This document shows positions 1-7,634 of a DNA stretch of 39,008 bases, one piece after another. Source of the DNA: Gammaproteobacteria bacterium (lineage in GTDB: Bacteria > Pseudomonadota > Gammaproteobacteria > SZUA-229); the NCBI GenBank assembly GCA_015488295.1, contig WFOC01000079.1, positions 1 through 39,008 on the forward strand, written 5' to 3'. The position numbers and the translations under genes are program-made. The number at the start of each line of letters is the position of its first letter. Within the stretch, counting starts at the first letter, position 1. The notes below the pieces were generated by a model. The model had not been told where the DNA came from and made no database searches. It worked only from the letters and a program-made list of their open reading frames with translations.

Positions 1-55
1 ATCTATTTCATCGAATAAAATTTTTATCTGGAATCGTTAAAACAGATTCAGTAAA

Positions 56-86
56 ATTTTTCATTTTTCATTTTTCATTTTTCATT
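56..86. repeat. Heptamer array (ATTTTTC)n
   Basis: Four perfect tandem copies of ATTTTTC (GAAAAAT on the minus strand) occupy 56-83, followed by a partial copy. The array lies directly downstream of the minus-strand SulP gene. The same heptamer recurs at about 9051-9077, 9179-9210, 21622-21649 and 21730-21750, always between genes. Confidence 0.85.
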
Positions 87-96
87 GCGCGAAGCG

Positions 97-1881
97 CTAA
101 ACCGGTTCCGGTTTAGGCTCCGGCTGACGTTTCAACGGACACACATCACCCGAAGCGTCCAGTTCCATACGCCGATAGATTTCATCCAGAGCAAAATCTT
201 CATTGGCAAATATATTATTCTCGCCGATAACATCAAACAGGCCGGTGGAGCGCATCACCTGAAGGATCTGCCGCTTTAATCCACTGAACACAACGGTGAT
301 GCCATGGTCGTGCAAACGTTCAACCAGATGGTGCAACACTTCTTCACCCGAGGCATCTATCTGATTGATGGCATCGCCAACCACCAGCAAATATTTTGCG
401 TTGGGATAGGTCGCCACTGCTTTCAGCATCACGTCTTCAAAATATGAAACATTAGCAAAATACAACGAGCCATCAAAACGCACAGCGATGATGCGTTCAT
501 CTGTGGGGATATCCTTGTTGATTTCGATATCACGTAAGGTGCCGTCTTTGTAACGACCCAGAATAGCAACACGCGGCTGCATGGTGCGATACAGGTACAG
601 GGTGATTGCCAGCACGGCACCGATCAGAATACCGTGATCCAGTTTCGGCGCAAAACCGATAGTTGCAATAAACGTCACCATGGCAGCAATACCATCGTGC
701 TTGTTTGCCACCCAGATATGTTTTACCGATTTAAAATTGATCAGGCCGAATACAGCGACAATAACCACGGCTGCCAGCGTTGCTTTTGGCAGGTGATACA
801 GCAGCGGTGTTAAAAACAGCAGCGTGATGACAACAATAATCGCGGTCACCACCGAAGAAAAACCGGTTTTTGCACCGGCATTAAAGTTAACCGCAGACCG
901 TGAGAACGAACCCGATGCAGGGTACGCCTGAAAAAAGCTGCCGGCGATGTTTGCCAGGCCCTGGCCGATAAGTTCCTGATTAGGATCAATACGATCTTTC
1001 GACTTGGCCGCCATGGCTTTGGCAATCGAAATCGCTTCCATAAAGCCGACCATGGCAATAATAATGGCGCTGATGAAAAGATGTGAAAATACTTCCAGGT
1101 TAAACGCCGGCATAGAAAAACCCGGCAGACCTTCAGGAATTGAACCAACGACTTTGCCGCCCATCTGCTCGAAACCAATTGAATAACTCACCACAGTGGT
1201 CACCACCACCGCGACCAGCACGGCAGGAACCTTCGGCGCAAAATATTTCAGGCCGAACATGATAGCGAAAGCCGACAACCCCATCATCAGGGTTTCAAAA
1301 TGTGTTTCATGCAGATTTTGTATCACGCCCAAAATACGCACCGTAAGAAAATGATCACTGGCACCGCCAGGCATCTCAACACCAAATATTTTCGAAATCT
1401 GGGTCAGGCCAATAAACAGCGCTGCGGCATTGGTGAAACCGACGATTACCGGGTGCGACAGGAAGTTAACAATCGCGCCGAGGCGAAACAGGCCCAGTGA
1501 AAACTGGAACAGGCCAACCAGCAGGGTCAGGAACATGGCCGTGGGAATATACAGCGCCAGCAGTTCATCCTGAGTAAAGTCGTCCCCCAGCATGGGAATG
1601 ACGACAGGGGTCAGCATGGTGGCCGTCATGGTCGATACCACGGCAACCGGCCCCGTACCCAGCTGGCGTGACGATCCCCAGAGCGCTGCGACAAACACAG
1701 GCACAAAAGCGATATACAGGCCGTAAACTTCAGGCAGACCGGCCAGTGTGGCATAGGCCATGGACTGGGGAATCAACACCAGTGCAACCGTCAGACCGGC
1801 AATCAAATCGGCGCGTAGCACCTGAGGATCTTTTAATTCATGAATCCAGTTAAGGAATGGAAAAAGTTTTTTCAAAATCAT
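97..1881 (-). CDS. SulP family anion (sulfate) transporter with STAS domain
   Basis: Inner-membrane SulP/SLC26-type transporter of about 594 residues. The N-terminal two thirds is a multi-helix membrane domain that begins with the family-typical segment around LIAGLTVALVLIPQSMAYA. The C-terminal part, from roughly residue 455, is a cytoplasmic STAS domain (IIAVRFDGSLYFANVSYFED region). Length is normal for the family. I place the start at the ATG at 1881; a TTG four codons upstream is also possible, and neither has a strong ribosome-binding site. SulP proteins move sulfate, bicarbonate or other anions, and the substrate cannot be read from sequence. Near a dsr cluster, sulfate (the end product of sulfur oxidation) or bicarbonate is plausible, which is inference. 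A heptamer array follows the stop codon. Confidence 0.9.
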   Translation of the reverse strand: MILKKLFPFLNWIHELKDPQVLRADLIAGLTVALVLIPQSMAYATLAGLPEVYGLYIAFVPVFVAALWGSSRQLGTGPVAVVSTMTATMLTPVVIPMLGDDFTQDELLALYIPTAMFLTLLVGLFQFSLGLFRLGAIVNFLSHPVIVGFTNAAALFIGLTQISKIFGVEMPGGASDHFLTVRILGVIQNLHETHFETLMMGLSAFAIMFGLKYFAPKVPAVLVAVVVTTVVSYSIGFEQMGGKVVGSIPEGLPGFSMPAFNLEVFSHLFISAIIIAMVGFMEAISIAKAMAAKSKDRIDPNQELIGQGLANIAGSFFQAYPASGSFSRSAVNFNAGAKTGFSSVVTAIIVVITLLFLTPLLYHLPKATLAAVVIVAVFGLINFKSVKHIWVANKHDGIAAMVTFIATIGFAPKLDHGILIGAVLAITLYLYRTMQPRVAILGRYKDGTLRDIEINKDIPTDERIIAVRFDGSLYFANVSYFEDVMLKAVATYPNAKYLLVVGDAINQIDASGEEVLHHLVERLHDHGITVVFSGLKRQILQVMRSTGLFDVIGENNIFANEDFALDEIYRRMELDASGDVCPLKRQPEPKPEPV

Positions 1882-2185
1882 CTTATTGAGCAATCCGGAA
1901 ATTTATCTTGGTAGTCGTTATGCCCCCCAGCAACGAGGGCAGCATCTTAAATCACAGCAGCACATTATGCGAATCATTATAAGCGAATGACCGCTTTATT
2001 TGATTCAAACTGCCTGACCTGCATCAATCTACATCGTTAAATACGCCATCACAGCACCACCGGGGCAAACATGGCATGAAATTATGAAGCGCCTGATCAC
2101 CTGAATTTCAGGCAGGACAAACCGCCCCTTTTTTACAAAACATCAAATTAATACCTTACACATTAGCTATTTATGCCAATTCGTC

Positions 2186-2215
2186 TCGACAGAAAGCGCG
2201 TTTTTAGTGTAGTAT
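2186..2215 (+). promoter_or_regulatory. Candidate sigma-70 promoter for the DASS transporter gene
   Basis: TCGACA (2186-2191) is separated by 18 bp from TAGTAT (2210-2215), and a TG precedes the -10 box closely. Transcription from here would give a leader of about 190 nt before the ATG at 2412. The match is moderate and rests on sequence alone. Confidence 0.4.
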
Positions 2216-2275
2216 TCGCCCCCGTAAAACCCCGTTACTTTAGAAAATAATTCTCTTATAACTTTCTAATGTTTT

Positions 2276-2302
2276 CGTCTTGACAGGCTCGTCTTGACAG
2301 GC
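2276..2302 (+). repeat. Tandem 13-mer CGTCTTGACAGGC x2
   Basis: The 13-mer CGTCTTGACAGGC occurs at 2276-2288 and again at 2290-2302, a 14-bp period. Each copy contains a perfect TTGACA, but no good -10 element follows either at 16-18 bp. This makes a regulator-binding site or leader element more likely than twin promoters. A similar CGACAGGC appears just after the downstream gene's stop codon. Confidence 0.55.
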
Positions 2303-2411
2303 CGGGACTGGCGTAAAAGCCAGCGGCTCTGTTACACGTACGGCGACACCTGTGCTTTTACAACTTATACAACCCATTTTATGCAATCACTACCACGCAA
2401 GGCTGCCCGAT

Positions 2412-4370
2412 ATGACTGACGCTAAAAAATCTCTCCCCATAAAAAAAATTGTTGCGGGAATTTTTTTCGCTATCCTCGCTTTGGCTCTATCCACGGTGAC
2501 ACCCTCCATTGAGGTCGCCTGGGTCACAGCTGTTCTGGTACTGACCATTTATTTATTTGCTTTCGAGATTGTTGATGTCGATGTCGCCGCTATCAGCATC
2601 ATGGTCATCCTCGGCCTGACCACCCTGCTCGCGCCTTTCATGGGGCTGAGCGAAGGTCTGGTCGATACGCAAAATATTTTCAACGGCTTCTCCAGTAACG
2701 CGGTGATGTCGATCATCGCGGTGATGATCATCGGTGCCGGCCTGGACAAAACCGGCCTGATGACAAAAGTAGCGGCCTTTATCCTGAAAGTGGGCGGCAC
2801 CACCGAGGCTCGCATCATCCCGATTATTTCCGGCACCGTGGCATTTATCTCATCTTTCATGCAAAACGTTGGTGCCACTGCGCTATTCCTGCCGGTTGTC
2901 AGTCGTATCTCGGCGCGCTCCGGCCTGCCAATGTCCCGCCTGCTGATGCCAATGGGTTTCTGTGCCATTCTCGGCGGTACCGTGACCATGGTTGGTTCAT
3001 CACCGCTGATTCTGCTGAATGATCTGATCATCACCTCGAACCACGCCATGCCTGCAGATCAGCAGATGGAACAGTGGTCGCTGTTTTCGGTGACTCCTAT
3101 CGGTGTCTCGCTGGTTATCACCGGTATTCTTTATTTCGTGTTGATGGGGCGTTTCGTGCTACCAAAATCATCTGGCGAAGGTTCAACCGCTGGCAACACA
3201 GTTGATTATTTCAAGGACATCTACGACCTGAACTACGAACTGTTCGAAGTTGAAGTACCTGCCAACAGTAACCTGGTCGGCAAAAAGCTGGACGATGTCG
3301 AAAGCGCCGAGCGCATCCGCATCATCGCTTCACACACTGGCGCAGATGATCAGCGCGTCGGCCCCGGCGGTCTGGCACGCGATCTGGGGATCCAGGCAGA
3401 CACGGTTCTGGGTATTCTTGCCGCACCAAAAAATCTGCTGGCCTTTGTTGAAAACCACAACCTGGTACTGCGCAGCGAACTGCAAACCTTTACCGACGCA
3501 CTATCCAGCGCCAAATCCGGCATCGCTGACATCGTTATTCCACCGGGCTCGTCACTGATCGGAAAATCAGCGCGTGACCTGTGGATGCGCAAGACTTATG
3601 GTATTGCCATGGTCGCCCTGCACCGCAACGGTGAAACCCTGCGCGAAGGCGACAACATCCGCAACCTGCCACTGGAAGCCGGCGATACGCTGGTAGTACA
3701 CACCAGCTGGGAAGCGCTGGCACGGTTACAGAAAGACAAGAACTTCGTTGTCGTTACCACTGAGTTCCCGCACGAAGAAACCCGGCCGAATAAAGTTGGC
3801 TGGGCCGGCCTGTTCTTCGCTATCGCGCTGGGCATGGTGCTATTTACCGACCTGCGTTTATCTATCGCACTGCTCACCGGTGCTATCGGCATGGTGCTCT
3901 CTGGCGTACTCAACATTGACGAAGCCTATGAAGCAGTATCATGGAAAACCGTCTTCCTGCTCGCCAGTTTGATCCCGCTAGGCCTCGCTGTGGAGACCTC
4001 TGGCACCGCTTTCTGGATTGCTGAGCAAACCCTGCTCGTGGTTGGAGACATGCCGGTATGGGTGATACAGGTTGCTGTCGCGGCACTGGCGACTTTCTTT
4101 ACTCTGGTGATGTCCAACGTTGGTGCAACTGTATTGCTGGTGCCACTGGCGGTGAACATTGCGATGGGTGTTGACGGTGCTGATCCGGCGATCTTTGCGC
4201 TGACTGTGGCAATCGCAACTTCAAACTCGTTCCTGATTCCAACCCACCAGGTTAACGCCCTGATCATGGGCCCGGGCGGCTACCGCGTACCGGACTTCAT
4301 GAAAGCCGGCAGCATCATGACCATTCTGTTCCTGATTGTTTCAATGACAGTAATGAACCTGATATTCTAG
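2412..4370 (+). CDS. DASS/SLC13-type transporter with two TrkA-C (RCK_C) domains
   Basis: Inner-membrane protein of about 652 residues. An N-terminal set of helices is followed by two cytoplasmic TrkA-C/RCK_C-like domains, near residues 275 (FEVEVPANSNLVGKKLDD) and 370 (IVIPPGSSLIGKSARDL), and then a second set of helices. This is the layout of the divalent anion:Na+ symporter-like proteins annotated as SLC13 or sulfur-deprivation-response (SAC1) transporters. I chose the ATG at 2412 because AAGG at 2399-2402 is well placed. An in-frame GTG at 2352 would add 20 atypical residues. Members carry sulfate, dicarboxylates or related anions. Sulfate movement is a reasonable guess beside SulP and dsr. 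A strong hairpin terminator follows. Confidence 0.85.
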   Translation: MTDAKKSLPIKKIVAGIFFAILALALSTVTPSIEVAWVTAVLVLTIYLFAFEIVDVDVAAISIMVILGLTTLLAPFMGLSEGLVDTQNIFNGFSSNAVMSIIAVMIIGAGLDKTGLMTKVAAFILKVGGTTEARIIPIISGTVAFISSFMQNVGATALFLPVVSRISARSGLPMSRLLMPMGFCAILGGTVTMVGSSPLILLNDLIITSNHAMPADQQMEQWSLFSVTPIGVSLVITGILYFVLMGRFVLPKSSGEGSTAGNTVDYFKDIYDLNYELFEVEVPANSNLVGKKLDDVESAERIRIIASHTGADDQRVGPGGLARDLGIQADTVLGILAAPKNLLAFVENHNLVLRSELQTFTDALSSAKSGIADIVIPPGSSLIGKSARDLWMRKTYGIAMVALHRNGETLREGDNIRNLPLEAGDTLVVHTSWEALARLQKDKNFVVVTTEFPHEETRPNKVGWAGLFFAIALGMVLFTDLRLSIALLTGAIGMVLSGVLNIDEAYEAVSWKTVFLLASLIPLGLAVETSGTAFWIAEQTLLVVGDMPVWVIQVAVAALATFFTLVMSNVGATVLLVPLAVNIAMGVDGADPAIFALTVAIATSNSFLIPTHQVNALIMGPGGYRVPDFMKAGSIMTILFLIVSMTVMNLIF

Positions 4371-4401
4371 CTTCGACAGGCCTGCCCTGTTAAACAGAAA
4401 T

Positions 4402-4443
4402 AAAAAACCAGTGTGTGACGTTTATTCACACACTGGTTTTTTT
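4402..4443. terminator. Bidirectional rho-independent terminator
   Basis: An 11-bp stem (CCAGTGTGTGA at 4408-4418 pairing with TCACACACTGG at 4426-4436) is flanked by A-rich sequence on the left and T-rich sequence on the right. It sits between the convergent DASS gene (plus) and the small membrane protein gene (minus), so it can end both transcripts. Confidence 0.9.
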
Positions 4444-4463
4444 GGGTATGGAATTTTCCCCGC

Positions 4464-4967
4464 TCAGATACCAAAAGCATCAACCGTCCAGCCAACACCG
4501 CCCACCACCGCTTCAGGATGATGATAATGCACGGCTCTTTCAATCTCGGCTACCCGTTTTGCCGGCACGTCGACCATCAGCAGAATCTCACCGTGTGACA
4601 GCGCGTCACTGAACTCACTGAGGCGCACATCAGGCACGTTTACTACAAAGTGTTCACCGGCAAAGAAAGTAACGCTCATGACAAACAGCGCACCCAGCGA
4701 CCAGTAAAATTCTGTCATCAGCAGACTGATAAAAAATATCACCAGCGCGATAACAAAAAGAAGCAAATTGGTGTTCCACAAAAAACCTTCGACACGAAAA
4801 GCGGTGTCGTTTTTTTGTCGCTCAGTGGCTTTGGGCAGGTTTTCAAGTTCGGCACCATGCGCAACCGCGTGGATATTTCGTTCAGAGATATTAAGAAAAA
4901 CCAGATGTTTCACTACGCGCTGCGCACGCGCCTCATCCGGAAGCAAAAAGAATAACCTTCGTAACAT
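4464..4967 (-). CDS. Small membrane protein of unknown function, two TM helices
   Basis: I do not recognise a function. The 167-residue protein has a soluble N-terminus, two closely spaced hydrophobic helices (about residues 63-84 and 87-105, a helical hairpin) and a C-terminal soluble domain with LMVDVPAKRVAEIERAVHYHHPEA. Both soluble parts look like small alpha/beta folds resembling the glycine-zipper/DUF1269 style of stress proteins, but this is only an impression. The start at 4967 is supported by a strong GGGAGGTG ribosome-binding site. The gene is alone on the minus strand, convergent with the DASS gene and sharing its terminator. Confidence 0.8.
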   Translation of the reverse strand: MLRRLFFLLPDEARAQRVVKHLVFLNISERNIHAVAHGAELENLPKATERQKNDTAFRVEGFLWNTNLLLFVIALVIFFISLLMTEFYWSLGALFVMSVTFFAGEHFVVNVPDVRLSEFSDALSHGEILLMVDVPAKRVAEIERAVHYHHPEAVVGGVGWTVDAFGI

Positions 4968-5124
4968 GTCGCACCTCCCCCACTCAGGTAGCGACTACGT
5001 CCAGCCAGCTTCACCAGGGCACGTCCATATGACCAGACGAGTCAGGATTAACAAATTGATTGCTACAATACTAAGAATTCAGCCTGCAAAGTCAAACTGA
5101 ATCGCCGGCAGAACGCGGGGGAGC

Positions 5125-5484
5125 CTAGTCGAAAATCGGCCCCAACGGTTTAACCGATTCGTGCGCCATAATAATATCTGTTTCATTCATGTCGCCAGTA
5201 TTATCGATGTTAATGCTTTTCACACCCGGCATGGTGTGCAGGATGTACGCGGCCATCAGCATCAATAGTTTTTCGTTGTCGGTATCGATGGCGGTCAGGA
5301 TCTTATCAGCGGCGATCTGGCAGCGTTGCTCGGCATTGGGGTTTTCTACCCAGTCACGGCTCATCTGCCAGCCTTTGTCCATGTCAGCATCCAGCTTGTC
5401 GAAAAAATCTCTGGCTTCAACAAGAAGGCTGTCAGGCACCTCAAATGCATTGGATCTTCCATCAACGATAATATTCAGTTTCAT
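5125..5484 (-). CDS. Conserved-looking hypothetical protein, 119 aa
   Basis: Soluble acidic protein with no signal peptide or membrane helix and no motif I can assign. The N-terminus (MKLNIIVDGRSNAFEVPDSLLVEARDFFDKLDADMDKG) reads like a small regulatory or adaptor protein, with a helix-rich middle (QRCQIAADKILTAIDTDNEKLLMLMAAYILHTMPGVKSINID). A GAGAGCAGG stretch precedes the ATG. It is divergent from the PiuC-like gene with about 75 bp between starts, so the two may share a control region. Coding potential is supported by length and a plausible ribosome-binding site; function unknown. Confidence 0.75.
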   Translation of the reverse strand: MKLNIIVDGRSNAFEVPDSLLVEARDFFDKLDADMDKGWQMSRDWVENPNAEQRCQIAADKILTAIDTDNEKLLMLMAAYILHTMPGVKSINIDNTGDMNETDIIMAHESVKPLGPIFD

Positions 5485-5559
5485 TGCCTGCTCTCACTTG
5501 TAAACGCGTTCTCTGCTAAAATTCGATGCTAATTATACTTGAACTCAGCGTGCAAAATT

Positions 5560-6234
5560 ATGCTTGTTACTATCCCTAACGTACTAAACAAAGAAGACAT
5601 TAGTGTTATTCAGGACCTGATGGCCACCGCCAACTTTCACGAAGGCACAGCTTCTGCCGGCAGTGAGGCCCGGCGCGTGAAAAATAATCACGAGATGTTT
5701 GTTTCCGAGGTGGAAAAACAGCGCCTGGACAATCTGGTGATGGGCAAACTGGTGCGGAACCCGACCTACATCGCCGCAGCCTTCGCCAAACGCATTGCTA
5801 CGCCTTTTTACGCGAAATACAGTGAAGGCATGAGTTATGGCAAACACATCGATGACCCGCTCATGGGGCCGCCTAACCAGCGTTATCGCACAGACATTTC
5901 CATCACAATTTTTTTAAATGACCCTGAAGATTATGACGGTGGCGAACTGAGCATCATTACCGCCTTCGGCGAGCAGCAGGTAAAACTGAAAGCGGGCGAC
6001 GCGGTGCTCTACCCTTCATCCAGCACTCACCGTGTTGCCGAAGTTACCCGTGGTGAACGCCTGGTGGCCGTCACCTGGCTACAAAGCACCATACGCGACC
6101 CGGCAAAGCGTGAGATATTATTCAACCTGAGCCAGTCACGTGAAGCATTGATAAAATCGATGCCAGAATCCACCGAGCTGGAATTACTGAGTAACAGTTA
6201 TGTGAATTTATTGCGCATGTGGTCGGATATTTAA
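5560..6234 (+). CDS. Fe(II)/2-oxoglutarate dioxygenase, PiuC/YbiX type (PKHD-type hydroxylase)
   Basis: Cytoplasmic dioxygenase of about 224 residues, the usual length for the PiuC/YbiX family. The iron triad is visible as H96-x-D98 (GKHIDDPLM) and H157 (SSTHRVAEV), with R167 placed to bind 2-oxoglutarate. The N-terminus MLVTIPNVLNKEDIS matches the family's usual start, so I take the ATG at 5560 rather than the TTG 21 bp upstream. Relatives are often iron-regulated and found beside TonB-dependent siderophore receptors, but no such receptor is visible here. The substrate is unknown. A shared terminator follows at about 6571-6597, after a repeat-rich spacer. Confidence 0.88.
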   Translation: MLVTIPNVLNKEDISVIQDLMATANFHEGTASAGSEARRVKNNHEMFVSEVEKQRLDNLVMGKLVRNPTYIAAAFAKRIATPFYAKYSEGMSYGKHIDDPLMGPPNQRYRTDISITIFLNDPEDYDGGELSIITAFGEQQVKLKAGDAVLYPSSSTHRVAEVTRGERLVAVTWLQSTIRDPAKREILFNLSQSREALIKSMPESTELELLSNSYVNLLRMWSDI

Positions 6235-6329
6235 AATATTTATTTCTGATATAAGCGCCATTAAGTCAAAGCGAAAGTAAAGAATTTACTCTCACAGAGG
6301 CGCAGAGCTCGCAAGGAAAAAACATATTG

Positions 6330-6431
6330 TCCACAGATGAACGCAGATAAACACAGATGTTTTTAGCTTTCGCCTACGGCGAAGCTAATAAGAAGTGGTT
6401 TTATCCGTGTTCATCTGCGTTTATCTGTGGA
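6330..6431. repeat. Dispersed palindromic repeat, copy 1
   Basis: A 29-nt left arm (6330-6358) and a 29-nt right arm (6403-6431) are inverted copies with 3 mismatches. An inner hairpin (about 6363-6386, TTAGCTT...AAGCTAA) forms the apex. The left arm is identical over 29 nt to the reverse complement of the right arm of a second copy at 25419-25500. This indicates a dispersed MITE- or REP-like element family in the genome. Confidence 0.85.
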
Positions 6432-6461
6432 TAAAAAAAAGCTTTTAGATGCTTTGATTTT

Positions 6462-6494
6462 TAACTGATAACTGCCGACTGCAAACTGCCAACT
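6462..6494 (+). repeat. Degenerate heptamer array TAACTGA/AACTGC type
   Basis: Consecutive 7-mers read TAACTGA, TAACTGC, CGACTGC, AAACTGC and a partial CAACT (6462-6494), sharing the core ACTG. The 7-bp period is the same as that of the GAAAAAT arrays elsewhere in the window. TAACTGA is the heptamer described as an abundant intergenic direct repeat in marine Beggiatoaceae. Confidence 0.65.
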
Positions 6495-6564
6495 TTTCTT
6501 CCCGGCGGGAAACTACCATTACTGCACAACCATGCTTGAGACAAGATAAATTATCAAAACCAAT

Positions 6565-6597
6565 AAAAAAGGCAGAACCGAAGTTCTGCCTTTTTTT
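6565..6597. terminator. Bidirectional terminator with UUCG tetraloop (minus strand)
   Basis: The stem GGCAGAAC (6571-6578) / GTTCTGCC (6583-6590) has a 4-nt loop, with A-rich sequence to the left and seven Ts to the right. Read on the minus strand, the loop is c(UUCG)g, an exceptionally stable tetraloop. It ends the minus-strand cold-shock gene and probably also the plus-strand dioxygenase gene. Confidence 0.92.
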
Positions 6598-6639
6598 GCA
6601 ACCTGTAAAATTAATTACAGGTTTCGTTGTAATCTTTGA

Positions 6640-6846
6640 TTAAAGAGCAACGATGTTTTCTGCTTGAGGACCTTTCTGACCCTGTGTCACAGTAAATTCA
6701 ACTTTCTGACCTTCGGTCAGAGTTTTAAAGCCTGAACCTGTGATTGCACTGAAGTGTGCAAAAACGTCTGGGCCTGATTCTTGCTCGATGAAGCCAAAAC
6801 CTTTAGATTCGTTGAACCATTTAACGGTGCCTGTAGTAGTAGACAT
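6640..6846 (-). CDS. Cold-shock domain protein (CspA family)
   Basis: Single cold-shock domain protein of 68 residues that binds single-stranded RNA and DNA and acts as an RNA chaperone. Both nucleic-acid motifs are present: RNP1 as KGFGFI (residues 15-20) and RNP2 as VFAHF (28-32). AGGATAAG precedes the ATG. The gene has its own near-consensus promoter (7034-7061), an untranslated leader of about 180 nt and a UUCG terminator, so it forms a complete single-gene unit. Long structured leaders are typical of cold-regulated csp mRNAs. Whether this copy is cold-inducible cannot be told from the sequence. Confidence 0.96.
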   Translation of the reverse strand: MSTTTGTVKWFNESKGFGFIEQESGPDVFAHFSAITGSGFKTLTEGQKVEFTVTQGQKGPQAENIVAL

Positions 6847-7027
6847 ATTTTCTTATCCTATTTTATTTCAAGAGTAATTAAAGCCTTTGCATAAACTGTT
6901 TTATGCGAGGCCGGTTGCGCTGGAAGTATTGCTGTTACTTATGTAAAACAGGACGAAATGTCTATCGGCATAACCAGAAACATAACATCGATTTTTGTGC
7001 ATAAATATTAAAACGTACTTTCAATCA
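6847..7027 (-). promoter_or_regulatory. Long 5' untranslated leader of the csp gene
   Basis: About 180 nt lie between the predicted start point (near 7027) and the ATG at 6846, with no ORF. This resembles the long 5' leader of cspA-type mRNAs that acts as a temperature-sensing structure. I did not derive a fold; the role is inferred from length and gene family. Confidence 0.55.
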
Positions 7028-7033
7028 GAGTCG

Positions 7034-7061
7034 ATTATATACTGCTTTCGGTTGGAGTCAA
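7034..7061 (-). promoter_or_regulatory. Sigma-70 promoter of the csp gene
   Basis: On the minus strand, TTGACT (7061-7056) is followed after 16 bp by a perfect TATAAT (7039-7034). This is one of the best promoter matches in the window, and its orientation and distance fit the cold-shock gene. Confidence 0.75.
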
Positions 7062-7220
7062 CGAATTTTCCCTTTTAATTCATGTGTGTAATTATCTATA
7101 CAAAATAAAAAACCCTTCCTGTAAACACCTTTAAACAATATTTTTTCTACTTATCCAGCTATCACAGGCGCTGCAGCAAATACTTGTCTGCTAAAAAGCA
7201 CTTATAAACGAGACATAAAA

Positions 7221-7249
7221 AAAGCCGCGACAATGTCGCGGCTTTTTTA
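7221..7249 (-). terminator. Rho-independent terminator of the 67-aa protein gene
   Basis: GCCGCGAC (7224-7231) and GTCGCGGC (7235-7242) form a GC-rich stem with a 3-nt loop, flanked by seven As and six Ts. On the minus strand it lies about 25 bp after the stop codon of the 7274-7477 gene and closes the minus-strand accessory block. Confidence 0.9.
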
Positions 7250-7273
7250 CAGGTCTGGATTAAAGCTTCAATC

Positions 7274-7477
7274 CTAACGCTCAGAACCAGCTTCTTCGTG
7301 AGCCATATCGACTACTTTGTTCGCCAGTTCCTGGTATTTTTCGCGGTAACCGTCAAACTCTGAACCGGCTTCCGGTGTGAAGTATTCCTGAGGGTCTACG
7401 CCGTTTGCTTTCTCATATGCAGAAAACTTCTTTTGCATTTCCAGCATCTCTTTAATTAAATCTTGTTTAGTACTCAT
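7274..7477 (-). CDS. Small helical hypothetical protein, 67 aa
   Basis: I do not recognise this protein. It is short, charged and cysteine-free (MSTKQDLIKEMLEMQKKFSAYEKANG...), probably two helices separated by a PQEYFTPEAGSEFDGYREKY stretch, with no signal or membrane segment. I use the ATG at 7477 because AAGGTG lies at ideal distance; the GTG three codons upstream overlaps that site. It is the last gene of the minus-strand block containing the DsrC paralogue and the Cas6-like gene, and is followed by a strong terminator. A role in sulfur metabolism is only suggested by position. Confidence 0.75.
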   Translation of the reverse strand: MSTKQDLIKEMLEMQKKFSAYEKANGVDPQEYFTPEAGSEFDGYREKYQELANKVVDMAHEEAGSER

Positions 7478-7634
7478 GTTTTTCACCTTGTTATGTGTGA
7501 ACAGGGTGCTATTGCCCCTGTATTTACTTAAACTTTCAATATGGACGGAATTTTAGCCTGAGCTATATCTTACCCATATACCTATAAATGGGAAGATAAA
7601 ACCTTTCTCAGGCCTTATCTCCTTCTGTACTTGC

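Larger units (their letters stand above)
1894..2411. other. Intergenic region between divergent transporter genes
   Basis: This stretch of about 520 bp contains no convincing gene. It separates the divergent SulP and DASS genes and must hold both promoters. It carries a candidate promoter for the plus-strand gene (2186-2215) and a tandem 13-mer repeat (2276-2302) in the presumed leader. A small CTGGC/GCCAG hairpin lies near 2308-2323. Confidence 0.6.

Noticed and set aside
2280-2299. Two TTGACA boxes as tandem promoters
   Set aside because: No acceptable -10 hexamer lies 16-18 bp downstream of either box.
2549-3049. 166-codon open frame antisense to the DASS transporter
   Set aside because: Reverse shadow of a membrane-protein gene; sequence is low-complexity in I/T/P/R and lacks any motif.
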